From Bacteroidetes bacterium UBA7674 (GTDB lineage: Bacteria; Bacteroidota; Bacteroidia; Chitinophagales; Chitinophagaceae): a DNA stretch of 64,000 nt. Shown here piece by piece: positions 45,226 to 53,473 of this stretch. The stretch spans positions 15,086-79,085 of the forward strand of contig DLHG01000002.1 of NCBI GenBank assembly GCA_002483105.1. Reading direction: 5' to 3'. The notes under the pieces were generated by a model. That model was not told where the DNA came from and made no database searches. It was given only the letters and a program-made list of their open reading frames with translations. Both the position numbers and the translations under genes were made by a program. Position 1 is the first letter of the stretch; the number at the start of each line of letters is the position of its first letter.

Positions 45226-46446
45226 ATGGATTTGTGTAGTCTCTCAAACTTTACTTTCGAAGAAACTATGCTTAGCGAAATAATAAACCCTACCTGTTGG
45301 AAGCTACAATCTATTGAGCAGCAATTCCAAGATACTCAAGCGGCGAAGGACAGAGCGTCAAATCTACCTGTAAATGCTTGGTTTAATCCAGACAGTGCAA
45401 TTTCTCCGGTTAAACTATATGCCTATTTGAAGGCAAGGTTTGGTGCGCCTAATGGTTTCATAATGATCTTAAAGAACAAGACGTCTGATAACTTGATTCA
45501 TTGGCACTATGCACTAACGACATCACATAGTACCATACATATTTTCGGTAAGACGACTGGACTTGAAATAATTGTAAAAACCGGTTTGGAAATTGTATTT
45601 AGCGATGCAGAATGGGATACATTGGTCACGGGACTGAAATCTGAGATTGCTTTAAGGGGAAAAGAAGTTTCGAAAACTCAAACAGAATTTGAGCATTGGG
45701 CACTTTTCATCAATCCATTTTGCCGTGTAGAATATACGTTGCAGGATTGTATAAGTAGACTACAGAAGCTAAAATTAATGGAGGTTACAAGGCCTGCATT
45801 AAATACTAAAGAAGCAATTGATAAGTATCTGAAAGAGACAAATAAATGGGTGAATAATACGATGAATGCAGCTTCTTTGGGAACAATGATAAGAATGTTA
45901 AGTCCAGTTATGGCTGAGGCATTCATAAATCTTGTTATTTTAGTGTTCCGAAAGGAAGAGTATAAAAAAGATTCAAGACTTTACGATAGTTTACTTAGAC
46001 AACAAATCGATGTAAGGATTAAAACGCTGCATTTCAATTGCACCTGTTTCCCAGAACAAATAAACAGTGATAGTGAAGCGTTTAAAAAATTTCATTCTTT
46101 AATGAATAAACGCAATGATTTTTTACACGGAAATGTCGACCCTAACAAGCTGATAGTGGAAGAAGTTTGGTTCGACCAAAAAACCATCCCTTTGTTTGCA
46201 AAAGATGAAGGTGTGATTAAAAAGATGACTAAAAATTACTGTACTAATGTTGAACCCGAGACTGCTATAGCTGATTTTCAAACTGTATCAAACCTTATTG
46301 AGCTAGTTTTGATGGCTATGGACGATGATTCCTTAAGACAGTTTGTCCAAATAATGTCGGACCGAATGCCAGGAATAAACAAGAAAAGCAACAGACTGGG
46401 AGTACTTTTCCCATCACAATACCTCGTAGAAAGTTTTGCTTACTGA
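45226..46446 (+). CDS. Large protein with HEPN-type Rx4H motif, possible defence gene
   Basis: This 406-residue soluble protein is of a family I do not recognise. The N-terminal ~150 residues are mixed alpha/beta and the rest is mainly helical. At 296-301 it has RNDFLH followed by GNVD, matching the R[N/D/H]x3H ribonuclease motif of HEPN domains, set in the expected helix after a 'FKKFHSLMNK' stretch. HEPN domains are RNases in toxin-antitoxin, abortive-infection and CRISPR systems, but many apoptosis-like and housing domains keep only the fold. The gene is AT-rich, lies between an element-type replication module and a tRNA, and could be cargo. Defence function is inference. Confidence 0.6.
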   Translation: MDLCSLSNFTFEETMLSEIINPTCWKLQSIEQQFQDTQAAKDRASNLPVNAWFNPDSAISPVKLYAYLKARFGAPNGFIMILKNKTSDNLIHWHYALTTSHSTIHIFGKTTGLEIIVKTGLEIVFSDAEWDTLVTGLKSEIALRGKEVSKTQTEFEHWALFINPFCRVEYTLQDCISRLQKLKLMEVTRPALNTKEAIDKYLKETNKWVNNTMNAASLGTMIRMLSPVMAEAFINLVILVFRKEEYKKDSRLYDSLLRQQIDVRIKTLHFNCTCFPEQINSDSEAFKKFHSLMNKRNDFLHGNVDPNKLIVEEVWFDQKTIPLFAKDEGVIKKMTKNYCTNVEPETAIADFQTVSNLIELVLMAMDDDSLRQFVQIMSDRMPGINKKSNRLGVLFPSQYLVESFAY

Positions 46447-46615
46447 CATTTTTTTAATATGGCGATGTGTTTTCCCCATTCCGCGCCGATTCTCCTGAAA
46501 AGAACTCAGCGCCAAGAAGCTGTGATGTGGGTATGAAGCCAACTCTCAACAAGCCTTCGACAGGCTCAGGCTGACAGCAACCACTGACAATGATGTCCAG
46601 AAAGGTATAAACACA
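46447..46615. other. Intergenic region with REP-like repeat
   Basis: A gap between the HEPN-like gene and the tRNA terminator. Its notable content is the motif at 46551-46577; no gene is visible. Confidence 0.4.
46551..46577. repeat. REP-like palindromic motif
   Basis: AAGCCTTCGACAGGCTCAGG followed by CTGACAG. The GCCTTCGACAGGC part is a near palindrome, and sequences of this kind are scattered between genes of many bacteria, including Bacteroidota. It is the only copy I see in the window. Confidence 0.35.
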
Positions 46616-46644
46616 AAAAAGCCACTCTAAAAGAGTGGCTTTTT
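46616..46644 (-). terminator. Terminator of tRNA-Gln
   Basis: AAAAAGCCACTCT and AGAGTGGCTTTTT form a 13-bp stem directly downstream of the tRNA on the minus strand. A near copy is at 9948-9973. Confidence 0.85.
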
Positions 46645-46649
46645 ACCTT

Positions 46650-46723
46650 TGGTAGTCCGACCAGGATTCGAACCTAGACAAACAGTACCAAAAACTGTGG
46701 TGCTACCGTTACACCATCGGACT
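46650..46723 (-). tRNA. tRNA-Gln (TTG)
   Basis: On the minus strand the 74 bases fold into a full cloverleaf. The acceptor is AGTCCGA with TCGGACT, followed by discriminator A and encoded CCA. The D arm is GTG/CAC. The anticodon stem ACAGT/ACTGT holds loop TTTTGGT with anticodon TTG. The T arm is CTAGG/CCTGG with loop TTCGAAT. A terminator follows. It lies next to the element-like module at 42.5-46.4 kb, and tRNA genes are frequent integration sites. Confidence 0.95.
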
Positions 46724-46862
46724 AACCCGTTTGGGATGGCAAATTTACATCGGGTTTTTTAAAAAGGCAAAACATTTTCACAATATTATTTTTTGCATAC
46801 ACTGTGCATAAAATAAAGGCCTAAAGGCCCTTTGTACAGCTTTTAACTTCGGCTTTTTACAG

Positions 46863-46870
46863 TAGGTTTG
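46863..46870 (+). promoter_or_regulatory. -7 box of the mrdA-rodA operon
   Basis: TAGGTTTG matches TAnnTTTG exactly and lies 33 bases before the ATG at 46904. Confidence 0.45.
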
Positions 46871-46903
46871 TAAAAGAGTTTTCCCCTTTAATCATTTTTG
46901 AGT

Positions 46904-48922
46904 ATGTCCCTAGCGCAGAATCCGCGCCAGTACGTAATACGGTTCCTTTATGTAGGTGTGGCGCTTATCATATTGCTGCGCCTCTTTTTCCTGCAGATAT
47001 TTGAGGATAAGTACAAGATAATGGCCAATGATATAGCCATTTATCGTAAAGTGGTTTATCCGCCACGGGGTATCATCTACGACCGGAATGATAAGGTAAT
47101 GCTGTATAACCAGGTGGTTTACGACCTGATGGTCACCACCAGCAACGTGCCGAAGAACTTCGATACACTTAAGTTTTGTGATGTATTGGGCATAGATAAG
47201 CCCCAATTCGACAAGATGCTCAAAAAGGTGCACCTAAAGAGCGGGCCTATGCGGCAGGGCGCTTTCCTGGAAGAACTTACCCAGGAGCAGACCGCCCGCT
47301 ACCAGGAGAATATGTACCTGTTCCCCTGCTTTGAGCTATTGGAGCGCAGTATGCGTATCTACCCCAATGCGAGTGCAGGATTGTTGCTGGGCTATGTGGG
47401 AGAGGTTTCGCCCGGAATGTTGAAAACAGACCGGTATGCTTCTTACACACAAGGCGACTATACCGGGATGAACGGGCTGGAGCGCAGCTATGAAGAAGTA
47501 CTGAGAGGGCAAAGAGGTGTGCACTACCTGGAAAGAGATAACTTTAACAGGCCACGCGACCCTTATAAAGGTGGTGCGCTGGATACGGCTGAAATAGCTG
47601 GAAAGTCGCTGCAACTATACCTGGATGCGGATCTGCAACAGTATGCCGAGAAGATGATGGCGAACAAGATAGGTAGCGTAGTGGCGATAGATCCCAACAC
47701 CGGTGGTATACTAGCCATGGTAAGTGCCCCCAGCTATGATCCGAACCTGCTCAGGGGCAGGGAACGCTCTAAGAATTTCTCCAAGCTATATAAAGACGCA
47801 ACACACCCGTTGTTCAACAGGGCTACGCAGGCCGCATATCAGCCGGGTAGTACTATCAAACCTATGACTGCGTTGGTGGCATTGGATGTGGGCGTTATTA
47901 CACCTAAGTATGGTTTCCCCTGTGGTGGTGGGTATAATTATTGCGGCAGGCATATCGCCTGTACCCACTCCGGCGGTGGTCACGCTGCGAACCTGAGGTT
48001 GGCTCTGGCCAATTCGTGCAACGCCTATTTCTGTCACATCTTCAGGCTTTCTGCGGATGCGAAGAAATTCGGAAGTGTCGAAAAAGGTTTGCAACGGTGG
48101 TACGAATACTTCTACTCATTTGGCTATGGTCACCCTACCGGTGTAGATATACCCTTTGAAGGAAAGGGGCTCTTGCCTGATTCTAATTATTACAACAACA
48201 GGTATAACAGTGTCTGGAACTCGTGCACGGTGGTGTTCGTAGGTATGGGGCAGGGTGAACTTGCCTTGACGCCACTGCAGTTGGCCAACAGTATGTGTAT
48301 TGTAGCAAACAAAGGATTTTACTACACCCCACACTTTGTGAAGTCGATAGATAAAAATCCGAAAGACCCCTTATTGAAACCATTCCTTGAGAAACACGTT
48401 GTGACGCACATCACCGATTCCTCGTTCGAGATAGTGCAACTGGGTATGCAGGATGTGGTGGACAAGGGAACAGGTAAGGTGGCTCAAATGCCGGGTGTAG
48501 AGATATGTGCTAAAACAGGTACGGTAGAGAACTATGCGATAGTGAACGGCAACCGCATGAAGATGCAGAACCACTCGGTGTTCGTGGCCTTTGCTCCAAG
48601 GAAGAACCCGAAAATAGCTATCGCGGTGATAGTAGAGAATGCAGGTTTTGGTGCTACATGGGCAGGACCCGTTGCCAGCCTGATGATAGAAAAGTATCTG
48701 ACCGATAGTGTGGTAGCGAAAAGGAAGTACCTGGAAGATAAACTGTACAATGCGAAGCTTATCAGTAAGTACACCTATATAATAGACTCCGCGCAAAAGC
48801 TCAAAGACAGGATACGGTGGGAAGCTAAAATGGCTGAGAAAAAATATGGAGACAGCCTTCAGGGAATATTAGACAAGCGCAAAGCGGAAGCATGGTTGCG
48901 TAAAAATTATATGAAAAAATAG
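46904..48922 (+). CDS. mrdA: Penicillin-binding protein 2 (elongasome transpeptidase)
   Basis: The 672 residues start at ATG 46904; the TTG two codons earlier is not needed. It has a short cytoplasmic end, a membrane helix (about 15-33), the PBP dimerisation region starting YPPRGIIYDRN and a transpeptidase domain. The active site is complete: S316 in STIK, SCN in LANSCNAYF, and K537 in AKTGT. It cross-links peptidoglycan during side-wall growth together with RodA, encoded 12 bases downstream. The C-terminal ~60 residues are basic and helical, an extension seen in Bacteroidota PBP2. It implies rod-shaped growth. Confidence 0.95.
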   Translation: MSLAQNPRQYVIRFLYVGVALIILLRLFFLQIFEDKYKIMANDIAIYRKVVYPPRGIIYDRNDKVMLYNQVVYDLMVTTSNVPKNFDTLKFCDVLGIDKPQFDKMLKKVHLKSGPMRQGAFLEELTQEQTARYQENMYLFPCFELLERSMRIYPNASAGLLLGYVGEVSPGMLKTDRYASYTQGDYTGMNGLERSYEEVLRGQRGVHYLERDNFNRPRDPYKGGALDTAEIAGKSLQLYLDADLQQYAEKMMANKIGSVVAIDPNTGGILAMVSAPSYDPNLLRGRERSKNFSKLYKDATHPLFNRATQAAYQPGSTIKPMTALVALDVGVITPKYGFPCGGGYNYCGRHIACTHSGGGHAANLRLALANSCNAYFCHIFRLSADAKKFGSVEKGLQRWYEYFYSFGYGHPTGVDIPFEGKGLLPDSNYYNNRYNSVWNSCTVVFVGMGQGELALTPLQLANSMCIVANKGFYYTPHFVKSIDKNPKDPLLKPFLEKHVVTHITDSSFEIVQLGMQDVVDKGTGKVAQMPGVEICAKTGTVENYAIVNGNRMKMQNHSVFVAFAPRKNPKIAIAVIVENAGFGATWAGPVASLMIEKYLTDSVVAKRKYLEDKLYNAKLISKYTYIIDSAQKLKDRIRWEAKMAEKKYGDSLQGILDKRKAEAWLRKNYMKK

Positions 48923-48934
48923 CGACAGGTACAC

Positions 48935-50263
48935 ATGGACAATATGCGCAAAACGATATTTGGCAGGCTTGATACCTTAACGGTATTGCTATACTGTGCC
49001 CTGGTGTGTATAGGCTTGCTGGCTATTTATTCAGTGGAACACAGATCTACCGACACGGTATTCTTTGATATGAGTAAGAGTTATACCCGCCAGATGATGT
49101 GGCTGGGCATTTCGCTATTCGTGGGTTTTTTAATAGTACTTACGGAGAGCCGGTTCTTTTCCTCTATAGCCTATCTCTCTTATACCATAGGTATATTCCT
49201 GCTCATCATTACCATATTTGCGGGGGTGAATGTGAAAGGTTCGCATTCGTGGCTGGGTGCGGGTAGTTTTCGCTTTCAGCCGGGAGAGGTATGTAAGATA
49301 TTTACCTCGCTGGCCCTTGCGAAATTCCTGTCTTCGCCTGAAACCAACTTCAATACACTCAAGCATAGGACCATTGGTATATGTATGGCATTGGTGCCTG
49401 CTGTTATTATTATTGCCCAACAGGAAACGGGATTGGCACTAGTGTATTTCTGTTTCTTCCTGGTGATGTATAGGGAAGGGTTACCTAACATATTCCTGGT
49501 TGTAGGTGTATCTGTAATAGCTTTAACGATGGCCACACTACTGATAGACAAATGGTGGCTGTTTGGTATCATTACATTGGTAGCCATAATTGTAGGGATA
49601 GCAATAAGAAGTGTGCTCCGGCGAAATGTGGTGGCCATCATAGGGCTGGTGAGTGTCTATCTGGTGAGTGTGTTGTTCTCTATAGTATTGGTGCCCTTTG
49701 CTTTTAAGAACGTATTGCAAAAGCACCAGGTAGATCGTATCTATTCAACAATAGGACAGGATGTGCCGGAGGAATACCTTGGGAAGCTGGAACCTGGAGA
49801 GAAAAGGGTACGTAAAGAGAACGCTTCCGAATACAATGTGAACCAATCAAAGATAGCCATTGGTTCAGGTGGATTCTGGGGTAAAGGCTTCCTGAACGGA
49901 ACTTCTACCAAGAACAAGTTCGTACCCGAGCAGCATACTGACTTCATCTTTTGCAGTATAGGGGAGCAATTCGGTTGGTTTGGCAGCTTTATATTGATCG
50001 GATTGTATTTGTCACTGATGCTGCGGTTGATATTCCTTGCCGAGCGGCAACGGTCACACTTCAGCCGGATATATGGGTATTGTGTAGCAGCGATATTGTT
50101 CTTCCACTTTGCGATTAATATATCTATGACGATAGGGCTGGCACCGGTTATTGGTATCACGCTGCCATTGCTCAGCTATGGTGGTTCGTCGCTGTTATCG
50201 TTCAGTATTCTTATTTTCATTATGATACGCCTTGACTCAGACAGGCAAGTGTTGATCAGGTAA
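48935..50263 (+). CDS. rodA: RodA, SEDS peptidoglycan glycosyltransferase
   Basis: This 442-residue multi-pass membrane protein of the SEDS family polymerises lipid II for cell elongation with its partner PBP2. Typical blocks are GSHSWLGAGSFRFQPGEVCKI, where the FQPGE segment is a family mark, ALVYFCFFLVMYREGL, the loop with VNQSKIAIGSGGFWGKGFLNGTSTK, PEQHTDFIFCSIGEQFG and the end PLLSYGGSSLLSFSILIFIM. It is slightly longer than E. coli RodA (370) because of an enlarged central loop. It is in an operon with mrdA upstream and a metallo-hydrolase 13 bases downstream. Confidence 0.94.
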   Translation: MDNMRKTIFGRLDTLTVLLYCALVCIGLLAIYSVEHRSTDTVFFDMSKSYTRQMMWLGISLFVGFLIVLTESRFFSSIAYLSYTIGIFLLIITIFAGVNVKGSHSWLGAGSFRFQPGEVCKIFTSLALAKFLSSPETNFNTLKHRTIGICMALVPAVIIIAQQETGLALVYFCFFLVMYREGLPNIFLVVGVSVIALTMATLLIDKWWLFGIITLVAIIVGIAIRSVLRRNVVAIIGLVSVYLVSVLFSIVLVPFAFKNVLQKHQVDRIYSTIGQDVPEEYLGKLEPGEKRVRKENASEYNVNQSKIAIGSGGFWGKGFLNGTSTKNKFVPEQHTDFIFCSIGEQFGWFGSFILIGLYLSLMLRLIFLAERQRSHFSRIYGYCVAAILFFHFAINISMTIGLAPVIGITLPLLSYGGSSLLSFSILIFIMIRLDSDRQVLIR

Positions 50264-50276
50264 TATAAAGGGTTTT

Positions 50277-51023
50277 ATGGCTAAGGTTTTTCCGTTATCA
50301 GAAGGTGTGTTTACCGTAGGGCATGATAAGAAGTTCGTTCCATTCAATATGGACTCTGATATATTGACAGAAAGGTCAACTGGTTCTTTGTTGGTAGAGA
50401 TACTGCCGTTCCTCGTAGTGACTGATAAAGATGTGCTGATACTGGATACAGGACTTGGTTTCAGCAATGCTAATGGTGAGTTGCAGATACATGACAATAT
50501 CCGCCATTGCGGTTATGAGCCGGAGGATGTCACAAAAGTGTTGATGAGTCACCTGCATAAAGACCACGCAGGTGGGCTGATGTATGACGATGCTCATGGT
50601 GTCTTGAAGCCGACCTTTCCGAATGCTGATTACTATATATACAGGGCAGAAGCAGACTTTGCATTGCAAACAGGCATGCCATCATTCCATACTTCGGAGA
50701 TAGAACCTTTACTGAGCACCAAGCAGGTAAAATGGTTGGATGGTGAAGAAGGAACTATTGACGGGTATATACACTTCACGCACTCGGGCGGGCACTCGCC
50801 ACAGCATATCGTGTTCCTGATAGATGATGGAACGGATAAGATATTTTTCGGCGGAGATGAAGCTCCACAACTGAAGCAGATGAAGATAAAGTATGTGGCC
50901 AAGTATGACTATGATGGCAAAAAAGCCCAGGAGCTTCGTGAGCAATATGCAGAACGGGGCAGGGCTGAAGGCTGGCAGTTCCTTTTTTATCATGATGTGA
51001 AGACACCTACGGCAAAACTTTGA
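50277..51023 (+). CDS. Metallo-beta-lactamase-fold hydrolase
   Basis: This 248-residue cytoplasmic-type MBL-fold protein shows the zinc motif HLHKDHAGG, a second His in HFTHSGGHSPQH and an Asp near FFGGDEAP. This pattern resembles AHL-lactonase/AttM-like members, but the substrate cannot be predicted. The start ATG is 13 bases after rodA, and its stop overlaps the start of fmt (TGATG), so all four genes of this run (mrdA, rodA, this, fmt) are probably co-transcribed. Confidence 0.85.
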   Translation: MAKVFPLSEGVFTVGHDKKFVPFNMDSDILTERSTGSLLVEILPFLVVTDKDVLILDTGLGFSNANGELQIHDNIRHCGYEPEDVTKVLMSHLHKDHAGGLMYDDAHGVLKPTFPNADYYIYRAEADFALQTGMPSFHTSEIEPLLSTKQVKWLDGEEGTIDGYIHFTHSGGHSPQHIVFLIDDGTDKIFFGGDEAPQLKQMKIKYVAKYDYDGKKAQELREQYAERGRAEGWQFLFYHDVKTPTAKL

Positions 51024-51958
51024 TGATGAAGGCATTTAACGAACTTAGAATAATATTTTTCGGTACGCCCGACTTTGCAGTGGCTTCACTTAGCGCGCTG
51101 GTAGAAGCAGGTGCCAATGTTGTAGCTGTAGTAACTGCTCCCGACAAGCCCGCGGGTAGAGGCCAACAATTAAAGCCTTCAGCCGTGAAGGAATACGCAC
51201 TTTCTAAAGAGCTGCCAGTACTGCAACCCGAAAAGCTGAAAAATCCTGAGTTTATAGAAGAACTGAAAAGCTATAAAGCTGACCTGCAAGTGGTAGTGGC
51301 TTTCCGCATGTTGCCCGAAATAGTCTGGGATATGCCGCCGATGGGAACCATTAATGTGCATGCTTCCCTGTTGCCACAATATCGCGGTGCCGCTCCTATC
51401 AACTGGGCCATCATTAATGGAGAAACGGAAACAGGTGTTACTACTTTCAAATTGAAGCACGAAATAGATACAGGTAATATACTGATTCAGGACAGGGTAG
51501 CGATATTGCCCGAAGATAACATTGGTACACTCTACGAAAAGCTGATGAAGGCAGGTGGTGAGCTATTGGTAAAGACAGTGAAAGGTTTTGCCGATGGCAG
51601 CCTGAAAGAACTACCACAGCAGGAAGCAACAGCGGCTGAACTAAAACACGCTCCGAAAATATTTAAAGAAGATACCCGCATTGACTGGAACAAACCTGTC
51701 GTTGAAATTCATAATCTCATACGAGGAATGTCTCCCGTACCGGCTGCTTTTACAATGATGGGGGATAAATTCCTGAAGATATACGGCTCGCATTATGAGT
51801 TGGCGGAACATGGCAAGGAGCCGGGCAATCATGAGACGGATGGTAAAACATATTTCCGTTTTGCAGTGAAGGACGGTTGGTTGTATGCAGATGATATACA
51901 GCAGGAGGGGAAGAAAAGGATGGATATTAAGTCTTTTCTGGCGGGGTATAGAGGGTAG
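51023..51958 (+). CDS. fmt: Methionyl-tRNA formyltransferase
   Basis: This 311-residue enzyme formylates initiator Met-tRNA using 10-formyl-tetrahydrofolate. Diagnostic blocks are IIFFGTPDFAVASL at the start, the catalytic HASLLPQYRGAAPINWAI (Asn of 'NVHAS', His) and GVTTFKLKHEIDTG. The C-terminal OB-like domain is present (about 205-311). The start overlaps the stop of the MBL gene; ATG at 51023 or 51026 are both possible. There is no def gene next to it in the window. Confidence 0.95.
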   Translation: MMKAFNELRIIFFGTPDFAVASLSALVEAGANVVAVVTAPDKPAGRGQQLKPSAVKEYALSKELPVLQPEKLKNPEFIEELKSYKADLQVVVAFRMLPEIVWDMPPMGTINVHASLLPQYRGAAPINWAIINGETETGVTTFKLKHEIDTGNILIQDRVAILPEDNIGTLYEKLMKAGGELLVKTVKGFADGSLKELPQQEATAAELKHAPKIFKEDTRIDWNKPVVEIHNLIRGMSPVPAAFTMMGDKFLKIYGSHYELAEHGKEPGNHETDGKTYFRFAVKDGWLYADDIQQEGKKRMDIKSFLAGYRG

Positions 51959-52005
51959 TTTGTTATCCTCAAAACGCGTACTGACGGCTCAGAGCTGTAC
52001 AGACG

Positions 52006-52428
52006 CTACTTATTTATAAAATATTCCACAGCCAAGGCATACCCATGCAATCCTAGCCCAGTAATGCATCCCACAGATTTAGCAGCGGTATAAGATATTT
52101 GCCTGTATTCTTCGCGTGCATAGATGTTGGAGATGTGTACTTCTACAACGGGTATTCCAATGGAAGCTATTGCATCGGCAAGGGCGATGCTGGTATGGGT
52201 GTATGCGCCCGCATTCAGGATAATACCATCTACATTACCACGACAGTCGTGCAGGAAGTTGATCATTTCGCCTTCCACATTGCTTTGGAAGTAGGAGAAT
52301 TGCACGTCAGGGTATTTTCCCGCCAGGTCGTCGAGGTAAGTTTCCATCGAAGTGCTTCCGTAGATATGTGGCTCACGAGTTCCAACGAGGTTTAGGTTCG
52401 GTCCGTTCAGTATGGCAAGGCGTAACAT
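52006..52428 (-). CDS. aroQ: Type II 3-dehydroquinate dehydratase
   Basis: The 140 residues form the dodecameric type II enzyme of the shikimate pathway, converting 3-dehydroquinate to 3-dehydroshikimate. All landmarks are present: ILNGPNLNLVGTREP..YG with the catalytic Tyr and flexible-loop Arg, ILNAGAYTHTS with the Asn and substrate-binding residues, and VEVHISNIYAREEYR with the catalytic His and Arg. The -7 box TATCTTAG is only 4 bases before the ATG, so the mRNA may be leaderless. It is a single gene. Confidence 0.95.
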   Translation of the reverse strand: MLRLAILNGPNLNLVGTREPHIYGSTSMETYLDDLAGKYPDVQFSYFQSNVEGEMINFLHDCRGNVDGIILNAGAYTHTSIALADAIASIGIPVVEVHISNIYAREEYRQISYTAAKSVGCITGLGLHGYALAVEYFINK

Positions 52429-52432
52429 GGGG

Positions 52433-52440
52433 CTAAGATA
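52433..52440 (-). promoter_or_regulatory. -7 box next to the aroQ start
   Basis: On the minus strand TATCTTAG is followed by CCCC and the ATG. This is nearly identical to the arrangements before xerD and purB. Confidence 0.45.
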
Positions 52441-52476
52441 GAGAATAATTTATAGTAGTGCCCCACGGGCTTCATA

Positions 52477-53418
52477 TCATTTTATTTCCACCGCTACCTT
52501 CCCGGCAAAGCTTTCGTTCTCCACCATTCTGTGCGCATAGCTTATTTGCTCGAGCGGAAAAGTTTGATGGATATTGGGTTTTAGCTGCCCTGATTCTATC
52601 AATTCACGGAGGTGTAAGAGATCTATGCCTGACGGTTTTAATACCACGAATTTCATGTGGCTATTAAATATTAAGTCCGTCGCTGTTCTGAACATTCCAC
52701 CTGCGCTATCCAGGTTGCCTTTCGTGGTCACGAACATAGCTTCTTTTTTCAGGCTATCCTTTACGTCGGAGATGGTAAGTTTTCCGGCACAGTCGAATAC
52801 AAGGTCGTATTGTGGGTCAGTAGGTATTTTTTCTTTGTTGTAATCAATCACATGGTCACAGCCCAGGGAGCGGGCATAGTCTGCGTATTTGCCATTGCAG
52901 ACCCCCGTTACTGTTACGCCATAAGTTTTTGCTATTTGTACAGCTGCACTTCCTACGCCACCTGTGCAACCATTAATGAGAATATTCTGCCCCTTTTTTA
53001 GCTTGCCAAATTTTACAAGTCCCTGCAAGGCCGTAGTGGCTACCAGCGGTAGAGATGCAGCATCGGTAAACGAGAGATTGTGTGGTTTTATGGCGGCTTC
53101 TTTTGCATCTACCACTACCAGTTCCGCATAGGCACCGCCCTTTATTGCACGGTTAAACCCATATACCTCATCGCCTTCTTTGAATGACGGGCTTTTAGAT
53201 GACACCACAGTGCCACAGAAATCACTGCCAATGATGTGCTCGCCAAACAATCCTGACATCAGTCTGAATTTGCCCGAACGGACAATAGTGTCAACAGGAT
53301 TGACGGAAGTAGCCTTATTTCGGACGAGTATTTGTCCATCACCTATTTTCGGGTCGGCTACATCTTTTATTTTAAATGTGTCTGCCGGGCCATAATTCTC
53401 CAGTACTGCTGCTTTCAT
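52477..53418 (-). CDS. Zinc-free quinone oxidoreductase-like protein (MDR family)
   Basis: The 313 residues start at ATG 53418 (MKAAVLENYGPAD); the longer frame upstream runs over xerD's promoter. The GroES-like N-terminal half has LVRNKATSVNPVDTIVRSG and IIGSDFCGTVV, and the Rossmann half has ILINGCTGGVGSAAVQIAKTYG. It lacks the Cys/His zinc ligands of alcohol dehydrogenases and ends with HRMVENESFAGKVAVE. It likely reduces quinones or enones with NADPH. It is divergent from xerD. Confidence 0.85.
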   Translation of the reverse strand: MKAAVLENYGPADTFKIKDVADPKIGDGQILVRNKATSVNPVDTIVRSGKFRLMSGLFGEHIIGSDFCGTVVSSKSPSFKEGDEVYGFNRAIKGGAYAELVVVDAKEAAIKPHNLSFTDAASLPLVATTALQGLVKFGKLKKGQNILINGCTGGVGSAAVQIAKTYGVTVTGVCNGKYADYARSLGCDHVIDYNKEKIPTDPQYDLVFDCAGKLTISDVKDSLKKEAMFVTTKGNLDSAGGMFRTATDLIFNSHMKFVVLKPSGIDLLHLRELIESGQLKPNIHQTFPLEQISYAHRMVENESFAGKVAVEIK

Positions 53419-53460
53419 ACCTATAACGGTAAAAGAATAGTACCATGAAAGGTTAAATCT

Positions 53461-53468
53461 TATCTTTA
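53461..53468 (+). promoter_or_regulatory. -7 box next to the xerD start
   Basis: TATCTTTA is followed by GCCCC and the GTG at 53474, a 5-base gap. It suggests a leaderless transcript. Confidence 0.45.
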
Positions 53469-53473
53469 GCCCC

